DNA from: OCS155 cluster bacterium AG-426-D23
Lineage (GTDB): Bacteria > Actinomycetota > Acidimicrobiia > Actinomarinales > Actinomarinaceae
DNA: 41,995 nucleotides
Direction of reading: 5' to 3'
Assembly: GCA_003213165.1 (NCBI GenBank)
Contig: QCNO01000006.1
Location: 1-41,995 of the forward strand
Made by a program: the position numbers and the translations under genes. Positions 1-7,238 of this stretch are shown here, in pieces. The notes under the pieces are model-generated. The model ran no database searches. It saw only the letters and a list, made by a program, of their open reading frames with translations, and had not been told where the DNA came from. The stretch's first letter is position 1. Every line of letters starts with the position of its first letter.

Positions 1-153
1 GATGGAATAAGTAAAAAGATTGAGTTAACACTAACTGATAGAGGGCCGATGGACTACACCATGTTGATTGGAAAAAAAGCACTCGGAAGAAGATGGCTTG
101 TTAATCCAGCAATAAGTTTTTTAACAAGCGCAAATAAAGAAGATACGAAGTGA
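1..153 (+). CDS. RimB/RimK-linked zinc protease-like protein, C-terminal fragment
   Basis: This reading frame is open from the window edge to a TGA at 151-153 and gives the last 50 residues of a protein whose 5' end lies outside. The tail has LTDR, then MLIGKKALGRRWLVNP, which resembles the C-terminal segment of the COG4067 family (retropepsin-like putative ATP-dependent zinc protease, PF05618), where an LIGR-ALG-RFLVDP pattern is usual. Members of this family are commonly encoded beside rimK and are linked to removal or processing of glutamate tails on ribosomal protein S6. Its stop overlaps the GTG start of rimK by 4 bp (GTGA), so the two are translationally coupled. The assignment rests on a short tail plus the neighbour. 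Confidence 0.72.
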   Translation, partial: DGISKKIELTLTDRGPMDYTMLIGKKALGRRWLVNPAISFLTSANKEDTK

Positions 154-1052
154 AACTTGGAATTTTATCACAAGACGTAAGACTGTACTCAACAAGTAGA
201 TTATATGAGACTGCTAAGGAAAGAGGACATACTACCGAGGTGGTTAGTTATCTGAGGTGTTACATGAATATTGCGAAAGCAAAACCCAGAATTTTTTTTC
301 AAGGCAGAGAAGTAAATTTTGATGTAGTTATCCCAAGAATCGCAGCTACATGGACCTTCTATGGTGCAGCCGTGGTAAGACAATTTGAATTGATGGGTTC
401 GCTATCTGCTAATTCATCTGCATCAATAAGTAGATCAAGAGATAAATTAAGAGCATTGCAATTAATTGGTAATAGTGGTGTAGAAATGCCAATAACTGGA
501 TACGTACACTTGTCTAGAGATATTGAGTCTGTTTTAAGAACTGTAGGTACTCCGCCATATGTAATTAAATTACTTGAGGGTACGCAAGGGCGTGGAGTTG
601 TTCTGACTGAGACCATGGAGGCAGCAATCAGTGCAGTTGAAACTATGAAAAAAGTAGACGCAAATATTCTCATTCAAGAATTCATAAGCGAATCAAGTGG
701 ACAGGATATTAGAGCAATTGTTGTTGGAGATAAAGTGGTTGCTTCAATGAAGAGAATCGCAAAGCCTGGTGAATTTAGATCAAACGTCCATCTTGGCGGA
801 AGGGTTGAAGACTATAAATTAACGGCTCAGGAACAAGAAAGTGCGATAAAAGCAGCTAAAGTATTAGGCTTGTCTGTTGCAGGTGTTGATTTAATTCAAT
901 CAAATAGAGGTCCTTTGGTTCTAGAAGTAAACTCTTCTCCAGGATTAGAGGGAATTGAAAAGGCAACAGGAATTGATGTTGCTGATGAAATAATAAGATA
1001 CTTAGAAGAGCAACACTCTAATCGAGATCGATCAAAACCAATAGATATTTAA
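150..1052 (+). CDS. rimK: Ribosomal protein S6--L-glutamate ligase, RimK-type ATP-grasp
   Basis: The 300-residue product has the length of classical RimK. It begins MKLGILSQDVRLYST, matching the RimK N-terminal strand, and carries an ATP-grasp fold from about residue 90: IKLLEGTQGRGV is the ATP-binding loop region, IQEFI the linker strand, and LEVNSSPGLEGIE the metal/ATP-binding C-terminal motif. The family uses ATP to add glutamate to the C-terminus of ribosomal protein S6 or related acceptors; the substrate cannot be read from the sequence. It starts on GTG overlapping the stop of the upstream RimB-like gene, the usual rimB-rimK arrangement. Its stop overlaps by 4 bp the stop end of the convergent small thioredoxin-fold gene. 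Confidence 0.9.
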   Translation: MKLGILSQDVRLYSTSRLYETAKERGHTTEVVSYLRCYMNIAKAKPRIFFQGREVNFDVVIPRIAATWTFYGAAVVRQFELMGSLSANSSASISRSRDKLRALQLIGNSGVEMPITGYVHLSRDIESVLRTVGTPPYVIKLLEGTQGRGVVLTETMEAAISAVETMKKVDANILIQEFISESSGQDIRAIVVGDKVVASMKRIAKPGEFRSNVHLGGRVEDYKLTAQEQESAIKAAKVLGLSVAGVDLIQSNRGPLVLEVNSSPGLEGIEKATGIDVADEIIRYLEEQHSNRDRSKPIDI

Positions 1053-1270
1053 ATAGCTAATTTTTTTATAATCTTCCAAATATTAAAAATACCTTCATCA
1101 ATTACTTCTTCATTTTTTAACAAAACTGGAATTCTTAGTAGATATTCATCATATCCATCACTTACATCAACGATTGTCATTGGTAATAAATAAGTTAGGG
1201 GTTTAATTTTTTTTAAAGCCTTGCTACAAAGTTCACAATTTTCGGAAGTAACAAAGATAATTTTTGACAT
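1049..1270 (-). CDS. Glutaredoxin-like thioredoxin-fold protein (DUF836 type)
   Basis: A 73-residue protein that opens with a beta strand (IIFVTSENCELCSKAL) carrying a CxxC pair, CELC, at about residues 12-15 after the first strand, as in the glutaredoxin 2-like DUF836 family. A later RIPVLL segment supplies the cis-proline region typical of thioredoxin folds (IPV). It is likely a cytoplasmic thiol-disulfide protein; the electron partner is unknown. It is very short for a thioredoxin, but normal for this family. It converges on rimK with a 4-bp stop-to-stop overlap, and no strong ribosome-binding site is visible. Confidence 0.75.
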   Translation of the reverse strand: MSKIIFVTSENCELCSKALKKIKPLTYLLPMTIVDVSDGYDEYLLRIPVLLKNEEVIDEGIFNIWKIIKKLAI

Positions 1271-1283
1271 GTATTATGTTCTT

Positions 1284-1373
1284 ATGAGACCTTGGACTTT
1301 AGTATTTGTAATTTTACTTATATTAATAATTTTCATTTCAGGTTCAATCGCTTTGTCAAATTTTCAGCTTTAA
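1284..1373 (+). CDS. Possible 29-residue single-span membrane peptide
   Basis: A short ATG-initiated frame encodes MRPWTLVFVILL followed by a continuous run of isoleucine, leucine and phenylalanine, then a short polar tail ending SNFQL. This gives one convincing transmembrane helix. It starts in the 62-bp gap between the divergent thioredoxin-fold gene and the end of the SAM hydroxide adenosyltransferase gene, and overlaps the latter by about 41 bp on the opposite strand. There is no clear Shine-Dalgarno. The composition is suggestive, but a chance frame in AT-rich DNA is possible. Confidence 0.3.
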   Translation: MRPWTLVFVILLILIIFISGSIALSNFQL

Positions 1374-2163
1374 TAGTAACTTTTGATCCATCTTTACAGT
1401 TTAAAAGTTTGCTTGCGTCACCATTGGAAAGAAATATTGAAATCATACCCCAAGAATCAGTAACTATGCCCACTCCTCCGACACTATTTTCATAATTGTT
1501 ACACCACTTGCTAGTTAATTCTTGATTTTCTACTTTCAAGCTTAAAGAATCACCAATTTGAAAGTTTTTTTCTTTTAATTCCTCTGGTGAAATATTTGTT
1601 TGACAGTTCCCAAAATTATCTACATAGAGTATTTCACCTTTAATTTCTTTGTCACTAATATCAGTCAACGGAATTAAATATTGTTTAAGATCTTCTAAAT
1701 TTAATTCCTGCCCAAAATCTTCTAATTCAAGTTGCCCAGAGGCATATGCTGCAGCAAATGGAGAAAATATATCTCTTGCATGAAAAGTATTACCTTCATG
1801 AGGAATTATCCAGTTTTCATTCTCTAATTCAAATGCTTGTTTAGCACCTCCAACGGTTGCACATGCCAAATTAAGTAGTCCATTGTCAGGTCCAATCATT
1901 ACTCCCCAATCTGTCTTTATTGCAATTGGTTTCCTCTCAGAACCAACACCTGGATCTACTACTGCTAATAAAACACCTGGGGGAATATATTGAATTGCTC
2001 TCATCAGAAGTAAACTTCCATATTTGATATTTTGAGGAGGAATTCCATGAGATATATCGATTACTTTTAAATCTTCATCAATACGATTTATTACACCTTT
2101 TACAACTCCAACAGATCCGTCTTCAAGACCAAAATCAGAAGCGAAAGAAATTATTTTTTTCAT
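1333..2163 (-). CDS. S-adenosyl-L-methionine hydroxide adenosyltransferase (DUF62 family)
   Basis: The product begins MKKIISFASDFGLEDG and shows the family landmarks: DFGL with an aspartate near the N-terminus, DISHGIPP, VVDPGVGS and IGPDNGLL, then HARDIFSPFAA, followed by a C-terminal beta-barrel domain with YVDNFGNCQTNI. Proteins of this family (PF01887, related to fluorinase and chlorinase) hydrolyse SAM to adenosine and methionine using a hydroxide bound by a conserved Asp/Arg/His set; ARD and DNGLL are visible here. The start at 2163 puts DFGL at the usual distance from the N-terminus; ATGs at 2172 and 2193 would add 3 or 10 residues. It is cytoplasmic, with no partner evident, and diverges from the hydrolase pair. 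Confidence 0.88.
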   Translation of the reverse strand: MKKIISFASDFGLEDGSVGVVKGVINRIDEDLKVIDISHGIPPQNIKYGSLLLMRAIQYIPPGVLLAVVDPGVGSERKPIAIKTDWGVMIGPDNGLLNLACATVGGAKQAFELENENWIIPHEGNTFHARDIFSPFAAAYASGQLELEDFGQELNLEDLKQYLIPLTDISDKEIKGEILYVDNFGNCQTNISPEELKEKNFQIGDSLSLKVENQELTSKWCNNYENSVGGVGIVTDSWGMISIFLSNGDASKLLNCKDGSKVTIKAENLTKRLNLK

Positions 2164-2265
2164 ATTACACATTATAAGGACAATAGAAATCAAGATAATA
2201 TTGAACGATAATTAGCAAATTTTTATTTATTGATTATATTGTAAATTGAGCATATAGGGGGATAT

Positions 2266-3213
2266 ATAAAAAAATTCTTAATTTTCTTTTTAGTCTTAAT
2301 CATCGGTGGGTATTTTGGTCTTGGTTACTACGTCTATGGTGTTGCAGCTTCAGTCCCATGTGAGATTTGGATTGAAGAAATTGATAACAAGCCAGAAAGT
2401 TGGTCTCTAGGTAGTAAAGCAGATTGGAACCCTGCAGAATATTTCATCACTGACTATGAAGAAGTAACTATTTTGGCTGATAATGGTGAAATTGAGTTGA
2501 ACTCTTGGTGGGTTGAAAACGATTTATCAAACCCCACTATAATTCTCCTACACGGTCTCACAAGTAGTAAGCACTCTCCTGATATTTTGCTACCAATGGG
2601 AATGATGAATAAAAGTAATTTTAATTTATTGGCAATTGATATGAGAGATCACGGTGAAAGTACATGTGAAGATGGTTTTTATGCTGCAGGACAAAATGAA
2701 ACTGACGATGTTGTCGCCGCTATAGACTGGTTAAAGGCTAAGGGTATAGCTCCATCAAATATTGGAATCTATGGAAATTCTTTAGGTGCTTTAATTGGTT
2801 TAATGACTCCGGCAAAAACTAACGACTTCAATTCACTAGCTGTCATAGATCCCCCTGTTGATTTTAAAACGCTAGTTAGGGAAGAGATGGAATTTCAAAA
2901 CTTGCCTACCTTTTTATGGGAACCTCTTTATCACTATGCTTTAGTGTTTGAGAGAATAAACATGTTAAAGGATATTCCTGTAGATGCCTTACCTAAAGGA
3001 AATAAACAGCCAATGTTAATTTTTACAGGAATGAGGAGTGATAGAATTCTTCCGCACCATTCAGATGACTTAGTTAATATAGCCGAACAAAATGGAATCG
3101 AGTATGAAATACATAAGTATGATGATATGGGACATACACAAATTCTCTATTTCTATACCCAAGAATACTCAGAGTTATTGATTGATTTTTACGAGAGTAC
3201 GTTAAGTGGTTAA
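2266..3213 (+). CDS. Membrane-anchored alpha/beta hydrolase, apparent ATA start
   Basis: An alpha/beta hydrolase with HGLTSS (oxyanion region), nucleophile elbow GNSLGA (Ser172 in this numbering), an acid in RSDRILP (Asp259) and MGHTQ (His290). The first ATG/GTG/TTG is a TTG at 2473, which would cut into the first strand. The frame is open upstream to a stop at 2242 and encodes KKILIFFLVLIIGGYFGLG, a clear signal anchor, then SVPCEIWIEE. The only plausible initiation point is ATA at 2266 (or ATT at 2275), preceded by an AGGGGG ribosome-binding site at 2256-2261. The N-terminus resembles that of the next gene, another anchored hydrolase, which overlaps it by 8 bp. The substrate is unknown; a lipid or ester at the cell surface is an inference. 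Confidence 0.75.
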   Translation: MKKFLIFFLVLIIGGYFGLGYYVYGVAASVPCEIWIEEIDNKPESWSLGSKADWNPAEYFITDYEEVTILADNGEIELNSWWVENDLSNPTIILLHGLTSSKHSPDILLPMGMMNKSNFNLLAIDMRDHGESTCEDGFYAAGQNETDDVVAAIDWLKAKGIAPSNIGIYGNSLGALIGLMTPAKTNDFNSLAVIDPPVDFKTLVREEMEFQNLPTFLWEPLYHYALVFERINMLKDIPVDALPKGNKQPMLIFTGMRSDRILPHHSDDLVNIAEQNGIEYEIHKYDDMGHTQILYFYTQEYSELLIDFYESTLSG

Positions 3214-4420
3214 AAAACTTGGCTATTCCTTAATCTTTATATTATTGCTTGTATTGGGCGGCGCAGGTTGGTATTTTTCAGGGGTTATATATAACGGAGG
3301 GTTAAATCCTGAATTTACTGATTCTTCAAGCATTGGTACTGCAGAAGACAGAGTTATTGTAACTAATATAACCGCTAACTCAATTCAATTAAATGTTGAA
3401 GAAGAGTTGTGGGGGCCACTTCTAGAAAGAGGAATCTATGGAATTATTGGACAAAATGGTGATGCACTTGTTGGTAATATACTCTCTACGAGTGGAACTG
3501 TTGTCCAAAGAGAGCTCCTTGAGTTAAATGGAACAATTGTTGAGGGAGACAGGATTAGAGGAACTAGTCTTGTCATTCGTGAAGAAAACAATGGTTATAA
3601 AATTCTTGGAACATCAGGCTGGTCAGGACAAGCTGAAGAAGGAGTTTATACGCCAAAATCAGTATCTAATCTAGATTATGAAACAATATTTTATAAATCT
3701 GATTTGGGAGAATTTCCTGCATATCTAACAAAAGAAGGTGACACTGGAATAGTAATTTTCGTTCATGGTTACCGAGGTGATTATTCAAGAGAAGTTTTTG
3801 CAAAAATGCGTGCTGGAGATTTAGTAAACATGGGTTATCGATCGATGATTATATCCTACAGAAACGACAGAGGGCTTCCGAAAGACCCATCAGGAATCTA
3901 TCAATATGGCGCTACTGAATGGAGAGATCTTGATGCTGCGATAAATAAGGCTCTAGAGTTTTCAGACAACATAGTTCTTTGGGGAACTAGCGGTGGTGGA
4001 GGTCCAGTATCTTCTTGGTTAGTAAATACAGATGATAAAAATAAAATAAAAGGAATAATTTATGAAGCACCTGTAATTAATTTTTGGGAAAGTGTTGAAG
4101 TAAATGGTGCTGCTAGATTTCCATGGCTTCCAAGTCAACTTTTTTCATATTTTAAAATTTTTACTGAGGTACGTTACGGTGTTGATTTTTCAGAAATGGA
4201 TTTTACTGATGCCGTAATTAATTCAACAATACCTACTTTGTTATTTCATGGTGATGATGATGAATGGGTCCCAGTATCAATGTCAGATTTGATAGCGAGC
4301 GAAAGAAAAGAAAATTTTACATATATTAGGTATGAGAATGTTGGACATGTAACATCATGGAATGCAGATCCTGATAATTATGTTTATCAATTGGAGTTGT
4401 TCCTTAATTCCTTGAATTAA
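3206..4420 (+). CDS. Membrane-anchored alpha/beta hydrolase
   Basis: A 404-residue protein. Residues about 5-25 form one membrane span (LGYSLIFILLLVLGGAGWYF). A ~140-residue extracytoplasmic region follows, and then an alpha/beta hydrolase domain with VHGYRGD, nucleophile elbow GTSGGG (Ser262), acid loop HGDDDEWVP and NVGHVTSW (His381). The triad is complete, so it is probably an active serine hydrolase facing the outside. It starts on GTG overlapping the upstream hydrolase by 8 bp, and the pair probably forms an operon. Its stop overlaps by 4 bp that of the convergent glycosyltransferase. The substrate is not recognisable. Confidence 0.8.
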   Translation: MVKKLGYSLIFILLLVLGGAGWYFSGVIYNGGLNPEFTDSSSIGTAEDRVIVTNITANSIQLNVEEELWGPLLERGIYGIIGQNGDALVGNILSTSGTVVQRELLELNGTIVEGDRIRGTSLVIREENNGYKILGTSGWSGQAEEGVYTPKSVSNLDYETIFYKSDLGEFPAYLTKEGDTGIVIFVHGYRGDYSREVFAKMRAGDLVNMGYRSMIISYRNDRGLPKDPSGIYQYGATEWRDLDAAINKALEFSDNIVLWGTSGGGGPVSSWLVNTDDKNKIKGIIYEAPVINFWESVEVNGAARFPWLPSQLFSYFKIFTEVRYGVDFSEMDFTDAVINSTIPTLLFHGDDDEWVPVSMSDLIASERKENFTYIRYENVGHVTSWNADPDNYVYQLELFLNSLN

Positions 4421-5550
4421 ACAATAATTCTGTATATCTCTTCTATTTCTCTTGCTGTAATTTTCCAATCATAATTTATAGATTTTTCAATACAATTAAA
4501 CATAGTCTCTTCAAACGTTTTATTATCTCGGAGTAAATCTCTAACATAATTATTTACTTTGCCGTCTATTAAATTATCTGCCAAATAACCATTTACACCA
4601 CTAAAAATAATTTCTGGAAATGAGCCACTGTTCGTGGATAATACAGGAACTCCCATTGAATTTGCTTCAATTGCAACTAATCCAAATGTTTCAAATTGAG
4701 ACGTGTGGATTAAAAGTTTAGATTTATTAAGTAATTCTTTAATTTTAGTTTGTGGAAGATTTTCTAAAAACTTAACATGAGTTTCAAGATTTAATTCCAC
4801 AACTTGTTCTTTGAGTTCAACAAGATATTCTTTACCTGAGTTTCCACTTGGACCTCCAATAAAATAACAAACAAAATCATTTTCAACTTTTCGAAAATTG
4901 TTAAGAAAATCTATGGTAACGCGTTGTCCCTTTTGTTGTTGTATTCTTCCTATCGATAAAAAAATATTTTTTCTCTTAGTGGATAAATCTGGAGCAAATA
5001 ATGATCTGTCAATACCTGGGGTTATTTTCTTGATTTTATTTTTATCAATTTGATAACTTTCTGAAATCAAGTTTTGTTCAAAATTTGATGAAGCAGTTAT
5101 ATAATTAGACGAAGTCATTATTAATTTTTCACAATCTACACGTTCTTTGTTATAACCGTCAAGGAATACCCCTAAACTATGAGCTGTAAAAACAAAAGGT
5201 ATATTAAATTCATTTGAAATATGTTTAGCTACTAAGCCAGAAAGCCAATAGTGTGCATGAATTACATCAAAACTTTTTAAATCATAATTTTCATTTAATT
5301 TTTCAATAAATTCTTGTAGATACTTTTCTTTATCCTCTGTTCCAAGTCCAGAGTCAAACAAATTTAATGATAGAAAGTTTATATTATCTAATTTAAAATT
5401 TTCTGCCTTTTCAGCCGTAATGATTGTCAGGTTATGGTTTATTGATAAATGATGACATACTTGTTGGACATAAACATTAAGGCCCCCTGAATCAAATTTA
5501 CCAATACTGCTGAAAGGGGCCGTATGAAAACTTATTTGTAGAATATTCAT
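4417..5550 (-). CDS. Family 4 glycosyltransferase, MshA-like
   Basis: A 377-residue GT-B glycosyltransferase. The N-terminus has SFHTAPF and DSGGLNVYVQQV, very close to the HTSP/DAGGMNVYVREL pattern of D-inositol-3-phosphate glycosyltransferase (MshA) and related sucrose-synthase-like GT4 enzymes. HAHYWLSG and FTAHSLG follow, then LSIGRIQQQKG and the EX7E motif ETFGLVAIE of the donor-binding domain. A role in the first step of mycothiol synthesis would fit an actinobacterium, but other GT4 acceptors are possible. It is the last gene of a three-gene minus-strand operon, sharing an ATGA overlap with the acyltransferase-like gene upstream. Confidence 0.8.
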   Translation of the reverse strand: MNILQISFHTAPFSSIGKFDSGGLNVYVQQVCHHLSINHNLTIITAEKAENFKLDNINFLSLNLFDSGLGTEDKEKYLQEFIEKLNENYDLKSFDVIHAHYWLSGLVAKHISNEFNIPFVFTAHSLGVFLDGYNKERVDCEKLIMTSSNYITASSNFEQNLISESYQIDKNKIKKITPGIDRSLFAPDLSTKRKNIFLSIGRIQQQKGQRVTIDFLNNFRKVENDFVCYFIGGPSGNSGKEYLVELKEQVVELNLETHVKFLENLPQTKIKELLNKSKLLIHTSQFETFGLVAIEANSMGVPVLSTNSGSFPEIIFSGVNGYLADNLIDGKVNNYVRDLLRDNKTFEETMFNCIEKSINYDWKITAREIEEIYRIIV

Positions 5551-6362
5551 AATTCCATCGACAAGTCATACAGTTGTACTGAATCCCCACCCAAATCATA
5601 CTTATATCTTTCAGTTCCTTTTAGAAAGTCAAAGAAATTCATTTCCCTTTCAATAAGTTTTTGAATGATCAAGTCATATAGAATTATTCCGGGGTTCATG
5701 TAATCAAATTCTTTATTTCTGCTTGAGTTATAAAGATAACAACCGTTCTTGTTTTCGTAACAAAAAGCGATAGAAAGTGGGCCTTTTTTGGAATTAATGT
5801 AATAGATTTTCCAACCTTCTAAATTTAAAAGATTTCTAAAGTATGTCTCGACCAAATCAGTCATAAATCTTCCCTTGTCACCTTTTGAAGTTTTATGTTG
5901 TGAGATAAAAATATCAAAAATATCTAACTCTTTAGATTCTTCTAATTTGTACTGAATATTCTCATTGTCAAATTTTCTTTTTTTTCTTCTTAATTCATGT
6001 CTGTTCTTTTTTGTGAGGCCATCTAAATATTCGTCATAGGTTCTTGGCAGAATTAAATTAACAGCTATATCAGATTTTTTAATCTGGATAGTTTTAAAGT
6101 CTATTTTTTCAACTAAACTTTGTATTTGAAAAAAATGTAAAGAGTCAAGATTGATATTTGTGATGTTATTGTCATTTATAACTTCCGGCTCAATAAAAAT
6201 ATCTGGTCGATAGTCAACAAAATTTCGGTTGCCAACATTTACAATTGATGATTTAGAAATTGCATAATTATTGTATTTTGTTATTTTTTCTTCACTTACA
6301 ATTTCAGCTAAATCTAAAAATTCAGTTCTGCAAAATGGTGAGTTTAATACCTGTTCTTTCAC
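5547..6362 (-). CDS. GNAT/FemAB-like acyltransferase
   Basis: A 271-residue protein with a C-terminal GNAT-like domain of the FemAB/CelD (Acetyltransf_6) type: a basic NRHELRRKKRK segment around residue 120, then AFCYENKNGCYLYNSSRN, then a late FFDFLKGTERYKYDLG segment that matches the usual ending of these domains. Such enzymes transfer acyl or aminoacyl groups to sugars, lipids or amines; the substrate is not identifiable. It starts on GTG, 5 bp after the upstream membrane-protein gene, and overlaps the MshA-like glycosyltransferase by 4 bp, so the two enzymes probably act in one pathway. No membrane span is seen. Confidence 0.65.
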   Translation of the reverse strand: MKEQVLNSPFCRTEFLDLAEIVSEEKITKYNNYAISKSSIVNVGNRNFVDYRPDIFIEPEVINDNNITNINLDSLHFFQIQSLVEKIDFKTIQIKKSDIAVNLILPRTYDEYLDGLTKKNRHELRRKKRKFDNENIQYKLEESKELDIFDIFISQHKTSKGDKGRFMTDLVETYFRNLLNLEGWKIYYINSKKGPLSIAFCYENKNGCYLYNSSRNKEFDYMNPGIILYDLIIQKLIEREMNFFDFLKGTERYKYDLGGDSVQLYDLSMEL

Positions 6363-6367
6363 AGATA

Positions 6368-7213
6368 CTAGAATAAACCATTTACTACATTTAATGCATC
6401 AAGTAAGTATAGAGATAATAAAAATGCAAACATATAATCAAAGACGTATATTTGACTTGATAATTTTGAAGTAATTTCATATTCAAAACGCAATTTTGTA
6501 AAAACATAAGTTATAAAAGTAGTAAATAGTGCTATTGAGGTACCTGCAATAATTATGTTGACGGTTTTAAAGTCATAGAAACTGCTTATTCCACTAAAAA
6601 TTATAAATAACAAGAAAAAGTTAAAGAAAAATTGAAAATTACCAAATTGCACATTGAAATATGTAGCCAGCGTTTTTAAAAAAAGTAAAAGTAAAAAAAT
6701 ATATGCTAGATAAAGGATGTTTTCTTGAAAAAATGGATCAACTATATACCCGTTAACTAAAAAAGTAATGACAGTTAGAAATAAAGAATTTCCTATTTTA
6801 AAGATATTTACATCTCTTTGAAATAAAAAGAACATCAATAAGAGAATTAAAAAAATAATAAATAACAAATTTGAATCTATTAAAGAAAAAAGATTATTCA
6901 AAGCAACTGATGAAAAAGACAATAGCAAAAGAGTTAATATAACATAATATTTATTACTATTTACATCGAATTGTCCAGAGAGCATCTCTGTAAGCCAAAC
7001 TAATGTTAAACCAACAAAACAGGATGATATTAGAGGAGTACTTGAAATTAATATACCAACAAATATTGATAGAGATAAAATATATTGGAAATATCTAAGT
7101 TGAATTTGAAACATCTTCGCGAAAATTTTACTTGGATAAGCTTGAAATTTAAAGAACTTTATTATATAGTTAACAAACACTACATTTAGTGTATTTTTGT
7201 ATCTACCATACAA
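6368..7213 (-). CDS. Polytopic membrane protein of unknown function
   Basis: A 281-residue, very hydrophobic protein with roughly eight transmembrane segments separated by short loops. No catalytic or transport motif is recognised. As drawn it starts on TTG, only 25 bp from the divergent nrdJ start; the ATG at residue 34 (position 7114) or a GTG at residue 12 are alternative starts. It is the first gene of the operon that continues with the acyltransferase-like and MshA-like genes, which suggests a membrane step in the same lipid or glycan pathway, but this is context only. Confidence 0.6.
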   Translation of the reverse strand: MYGRYKNTLNVVFVNYIIKFFKFQAYPSKIFAKMFQIQLRYFQYILSLSIFVGILISSTPLISSCFVGLTLVWLTEMLSGQFDVNSNKYYVILTLLLLSFSSVALNNLFSLIDSNLLFIIFLILLLMFFLFQRDVNIFKIGNSLFLTVITFLVNGYIVDPFFQENILYLAYIFLLLLFLKTLATYFNVQFGNFQFFFNFFLLFIIFSGISSFYDFKTVNIIIAGTSIALFTTFITYVFTKLRFEYEITSKLSSQIYVFDYMFAFLLSLYLLDALNVVNGLF

Positions 7214-7238
7214 TATTTAGTGATAAAAAGGAGATGAA

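Noticed and set aside
7214-7238. Cobalamin riboswitch before the B12-dependent nrdJ
   Set aside because: Only 25 bp separate nrdJ from the divergent gene, and the bases show just a Shine-Dalgarno; no B12-box-like conserved element is seen.
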